DNA from: Rhodococcoides kroppenstedtii
Lineage (GTDB): Bacteria; Actinomycetota; Actinomycetes; Mycobacteriales; Mycobacteriaceae
Direction: 5' to 3'
Assembly: GCF_900111805.1 (NCBI RefSeq)
Contig: NZ_FOJN01000016.1
Coordinates: 1-64,000 of the forward strand
DNA: 64,000 nt
Both the position numbers and the translations under genes were made by a program. The notes beneath the pieces were generated by a model, which searched no databases, had not been told where the DNA came from, and was given only the letters and a program-made list of their open reading frames with translations. Positions 63,101 through 64,000 of the stretch are shown piece by piece. Position 1 is the first letter of the stretch, and each line of letters begins with the position of its first letter.

Positions 63101-63350
63101 ACCCGAGCGGGCGCACGACGAGCAGCTCGGCGGCCACGGGCGCGAGCACCCGCGCGGACGAGTTCACCAGATCGGTGATCTGCGGCTCGAGCGCGCAGTC
63201 GCGCGTCAGTTCGTCCAGCGTCGGCAGCCACGGGGCGCCCTGACCGCCGAAGGCGAGGGCGTACGCCTCGCCGTCGACCACGCGCTCGGCGAGCGAGCTG
63301 CTGCGGTCTCCGGACCGCGGGCGGGATGGGGTGCTCTCGTTGATCGTCAC
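54138..63350 (-). CDS. fas: Type I fatty acid synthase
   Basis: 3070 residues from GTG 63350 (RNA leader of some 150 bases likely). Domain order with landmarks: acetyl transferase (GHSQG near 147), enoyl reductase (ILLAGMTPTTVDPA near 414), dehydratase (HNPIHTSD near 1220), malonyl/palmitoyl transferase (FPGQGIQ near 1327; AGHSVGEYNAL), ACP (GVSSRRNQLLVDLGSEL near 1802, the phosphopantetheine Ser), ketoreductase (VVTGASKNSIAAAV near 2118) and ketosynthase (ACATAAVS near 2708; GHSKGGAAAF near 2903). No built-in phosphopantetheinyl transferase. It makes C16-C26 acyl-CoA for membrane and mycolate synthesis. Confidence 0.97.
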   Translation of the reverse strand: MTINESTPSRPRSGDRSSSLAERVVDGEAYALAFGGQGAPWLPTLDELTRDCALEPQITDLVNSSARVLAPVAAELLVVRPLGFDPIAWMLEQELADDPAAGPSDAALLSAAVSVPGVLLTQIAALRALAVQGLDYTTTAPVAVIGHSQGVLAEAVVADRGDSDVELLALAQLIGAAAGLVGRRRGLIGAGDRAPMVSVSNVDPTRLQTIVDEGDEGGASAVVAIRNGRRRVVLSGPYTALVRIQQRCEEIADRETRERDAKKRGGDVFSPVFEPLAIEVGFHHPQLAEAVEIVEGWATRCGLDVDRARSLAAAILVEPVDWVAAVDSVVAAGAAWVLDLGPGDALTRLTASNMRGHGVGVVAASTRTGHRHLLTPGAAPAVDRPWTDFAPRVVTLPNGRTVVETSFTQLTGRSPILLAGMTPTTVDPAIVAAATNAGHWAELAGGGQVTEEILAGHVDRLKELLEPGRSVQFNSLFLDPYLWKLQLGGKRLVQKARTAGAPFDGVVVTAGIPELDEAVALIEELTEVGISHVAFKPGTVAQIRSVIRIATEVPDYPVIVHIEGGRAGGHHSWEDLDDLLVATYAELRAHDNIVVCVGGGIGTPERAAEYLTGQWSVDAGFPAMPLDGILVGTAAMATLEATTAPEVKQLLVDTPGCPDWVGAGTATGGMASGRSQLGADIHEIDNAASRTGRLLDEVAGDDDAVAARRDEIVAALDATAKPYFGDVADMTYLQWLNRYVELAVGDDPRVENPWLDITWRVRFRDMLQRSEARLHPADRGPVPTLFADEDLLERPADAVAALLRAYPDAESVRLHPADVPFFVALCRLPGKPVNFVPVVDKDVRRWWRSDSLWQAHDPRYSADQVCIIPGTVAVAGIDRVDEPVGDLLNRFEKATTDRLLAEGAEPVAVATRRHPEVAGGAIGVVLAAPDITWASRLAPNPVRRLGAVSEWEVTSDEQATHPGTGATLTTSGDDAVLLSVPLTAGRSVDIRITVPASAVDGGAPLVTDADAETAMSALLGVAAGQDLPTVKNGTARLNIAWSPDLTADHAGVTGSGLPAEYGVGQSVVPDVLVGACWPAVFAVLGAARTADAGSVIEGMLDLVHLDHRIDLVGELPDHHSILVVKATAGEVIDTDLGRVVEVSVEIGAMLGEGLDAPAVATLVERFAIRGRTGAGTLTDPPRAGGSLTDALVETPRRRRRDVTVTAPRHMGAFAQVSGDHNPIHTSDAAARLAGLGSPIVHGMWLSAAAQQVVTAVDPSATTPPRRLTAWTTRFLGMVRPGASIDVRVDRIGFEAGREVVEVSCKVDGDLVMQATGRIAAPKTVYAFPGQGIQTRGMGLDARSRSKAAREIWERADKHTRSALGFSILAVVRDNPTELRARGVTHKHPDGVLHLTQFTQVAMAVLGVVQVAELRESGAFVEDSFLAGHSVGEYNALAAVAGVLPLEAVLEVVFQRGSAMHQLVPRDAQGRSDYRMAAIRPSQIGLADDDVIAYVESIGARVGEFLQVVNLNLRGSQYAIAGTVAGLEELERDIDRRRAEFGGKRAFILVPGIDVPFHSTVLRGGVDDFRNRLLDLLPETIDPSILVGRYIPNLVPRLFSLEKAFVQEIADLVPSEPLADVLGAWDDWAARPSDLCRVVLTELLAWQFASPVRWIETQDLLFADTADGGLGIERFVEVGLGAMPTVANLATNTLKLPGRVGHPVEVLNIERDAAVVFSTDTDPEIVDEPEETRASDPAAAAPAAAPAAPAPAPAAAPAGGPRPDDIAFTASDATTVLIGLWTKLRLDQIGPADTIEALCDGVSSRRNQLLVDLGSELSLGAIDGAADADMGALAGTVNKLARTYRPYGPVLSDSINDHLRKVFGPSGRRPGAVAERVTKVWQLGDGWAHHVTAEVALGTRDGQSVRGGALGGLGETAPSDGAAVDALIDAAVTAVGQRRGVQVSMPSSGGGGGGGTVDAAALGEFTENITGRSGVLASAARLVLEQLGFADVETTPEADSAESDLIDLVSAELGSDWPRLVAPSFDARRAVLIDDRWATAREDLARLWIGDEAARALAVDAFTGAGEAVAAQAAWWQRRADAQGLADLASSYAAIATAATATEKPGQWADQVAVVTGASKNSIAAAVTGELLSGGATVFLTTSRLDEERVGFYRELYRTHAVAGAALWVVPANMASYADVDAFVEWVGTDRIDSAGGAKKLVKPAMTPTMLFPFAAPRVAGELSDAGARAEMEMKVLLWSVERLIGGLSTIGYDRDVDSRLHVVLPGSPNRGLFGGDGAYGEAKAALDAVTNRWKAERSWAERVTLAHARIGWVRGTGLMGHNDVVAEAAEAAGVRTWSTQEMAEQLIALCDEQSRRDAVDAPLEVDLTGGLAEAGLDLAALAKEAAAAAVAEEAPAPAPATVDALPEPPRITGELDAPAWPELDVDPSELVVIVGAGELGPYGSARTRFEMEVDEKLSAAGVLELAWSTGLVVWENDPKPGWYDVESGDLVPEAEIADRYHDVVVERCGIRRYEDDGAMVNNTAPLMSSVFLDQDLTFVVGSEAEARAFVSADPDRTVVTTNADGDWQVTRKAGTEIRVPRRMKLTRSVGGQIPTGFDPVKWGISPDMASSVDRVALWNIVCTVDAFITSGFEPSELMRWTHPSLVANTQGTGMGGMESMRSLYIDTLLGDARANDILQEALPNVVAAHVVQSYVGSYGAMVHPVAACATAAVSVEEGVDKIRLGKATFVVAGGFDDLSNEGIIGFGDMSATADTEAMRAQGISDRRFSRANDRRRGGFVESHGGGTILLARGDLALEMGLPVLGVVGWAQSFGDGVHTSIPAPGLGALGVGRGGRDSAMALSLAALGVAADDIAVISKHDTSTNANDPNEAELHTRLARALGRSEGNPLFVVSQKSLTGHSKGGAAAFQLIGLCQVLAQGVVPPNRSLDCVDDKMAEFEHLVWARRPLTFGNSLPLKAGLLTSLGFGHVSGLIAVVHPQAFVAAIPADRREQYLRTSRDRVVAGRRRLADAMCGGDALYRRPEDRRLGHDGTPSAVKHQLEADLLLSEATRLGADDVYRVAVQDGTVTE

Positions 63351-63522
63351 GCGTGCGTGTCCTCTCCTACCTCGGGTGCGAGGCGATGGGGGTCGGGGCC
63401 GCTGGGGGCGGCGACCTCGGTTCTCGTGGATCCGGTCGGTCGAGCGAGTCCGGTGAGACGACGCGCGCTCGATCCCTGGCGGGGAGCCGTCGCCTCGTGC
63501 GGACCAGCCTGGCACAAAATCA

Positions 63523-63536
63523 TGAGGAAATCCTCA
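63523..63536. promoter_or_regulatory. Palindrome in the fas upstream region
   Basis: TGAGGAAATCCTCA, a perfect 14-bp palindrome, about 175 bases before the fas GTG. It is the best candidate operator for fas control. The stretch 63351-63882 (about 530 bases) otherwise holds no gene, only this, the CRP-type site and untranslated leaders. Confidence 0.5.
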
Positions 63537-63695
63537 CGTTCTGTTTGACGTCCTAGTGCTACCCGCGGGTACGTCGTGACGCCGCCCCGACGGAGGGTGC
63601 GAAGTGACCGGCGAGTAGCCGAAGTCGTCGCAGACCAGGGGGTATCTCCGCGCCGTCGAACTCGAGGAAACCCTCGGATTCGGGCCCGGGTGTGG

Positions 63696-63709
63696 GTGAC
63701 GCATGTCAC
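63696..63709. promoter_or_regulatory. CRP/GlxR-type site
   Basis: GTGA-CGCATG-TCAC matches the half-sites and 6-base spacing of CRP-family operators. It lies between fas (left) and the next gene (right) and could act on either. Confidence 0.5.
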
Positions 63710-63882
63710 GACCTGCAGTTGTCTGTGACCCGGCGTCCGGTTCCGTGTCGGCTCTGACTGGGTGTCGGTCCCGTCCGGGCCGCCGGCCCTGTCGGACCCC
63801 GGCGCTACCGTCCGAAACGCACGGCGCCCGCCGTGCCCCACATCGGCACACTCGTGCCGCACGCAGATCCGGGGGGAATCTC

Positions 63883-64000
63883 GTGACCGCATCCATCACC
63901 ACCGAACCGAACACCACCGAAGTCGGCGCCGCCGCACCCGTCGCCGCGCCGTCGGACCTCACCGCATCGGTTCTGCGCGCCGTCCCGCGCGAGTCGTCGC
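63883..64000 (+). CDS. Start of an unknown gene, cut by the window end
   Basis: GTG 63883 preceded by GGGGGGA at a spacing of about 6. The 39 visible residues (TASITTEPNTTEVGAAAPVA...) are Ala/Thr-rich and probably disordered; too little for assignment. Divergent from fas. Confidence 0.55.
   Translation, partial: MTASITTEPNTTEVGAAAPVAAPSDLTASVLRAVPRESS

Noticed and set aside
58248..63548. A 1766-codon open frame on the plus strand, antisense to fas
   Set aside because: It is the mirror of the highly GC-biased third positions of fas; its translation is low complexity (Arg/His/Val/Gly) with no domain.
63756..63768. GACTGGGTGTCGG, identical to 13 bases of the iteron-like repeat
   Set aside because: Single copy in host DNA upstream of fas, no flanking similarity; best taken as chance in GC-rich sequence.

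Overview
The window is high-GC DNA from a mycolic-acid actinobacterium, most likely Rhodococcus or a close relative. Evidence for this is a single-chain type I fatty acid synthase of about 3070 residues followed by acpS, and the gene order DUF3618 protein - bcp - M20 peptidase - acpS - fas, which I recall as the M. tuberculosis Rv2520c-Rv2524c order. Many genes also appear to have leaderless starts (TANNNT about 6-8 bases before ATG or GTG).

Layout. (1) 1-5700, host flank: the 3' end of an IS3-family transposase, then a small oxidative cluster (NmrA-like reductase, cytochrome P450, SRPBCC protein) divergent from a flavin-dependent acyl-CoA-dehydrogenase-like monooxygenase and a TetR regulator. 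A near-perfect 30-bp palindrome lies in the divergent promoter. (2) 5702-49299, a siphovirus prophage of about 43.6 kb integrated in a tRNA-Lys(CTT) gene. Its ends are 37-bp direct repeats. (3) 49264-64000, host flank: the restored tRNA-Lys, the fas-acpS neighbourhood with a TetR regulator, and the start of another gene.

Prophage, in its own order. The immunity and integration module is split across the two ends. At the right end a small XRE repressor (+) faces away from a short HTH/Xis-like gene (-). At the left end lie the tyrosine integrase, a DUF2637 membrane gene broken by a frameshift, and a lipoprotein. A long leftward early operon (48.9 to 37.4 kb) holds mostly small genes joined by ATGA or GTGA overlaps. 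It includes many Cys-rich zinc-ribbon proteins, a C5 cytosine methyltransferase (frameshifted), a DnaQ-like exonuclease, a zinc-domain/serine-esterase fusion, and a replication-type HNH protein whose gene contains three helically phased repeats (candidate origin). After a terminator, the late operon (37.4 to 10.1 kb) runs HNH, terminase genes, portal, ClpP-type protease/scaffold, decoration protein, capsid, connectors, tail tube, frameshifted tail chaperones, tape measure, tail tip, endolysin, holins and tail fibres. A second tyrosine recombinase lies between the late operon and the lipoprotein.

Most notable observation: the attachment core lies inside the repressor gene. In the prophage the repressor stops at a TAA inside the tRNA anticodon loop (108 aa). 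Rejoining the phage ends on paper extends the frame by 27 codons to a TGA that overlaps the integrase ATG as ATGA. The integrase ends in Leu-Thr-Ala-Ala, like an ssrA tag. This matches the integration-dependent immunity switch known from mycobacteriophages such as BPs, Brujita and Giles, here apparently in a tRNA-Lys prophage of another genus. All assignments are from reading the sequence; no database search was run.
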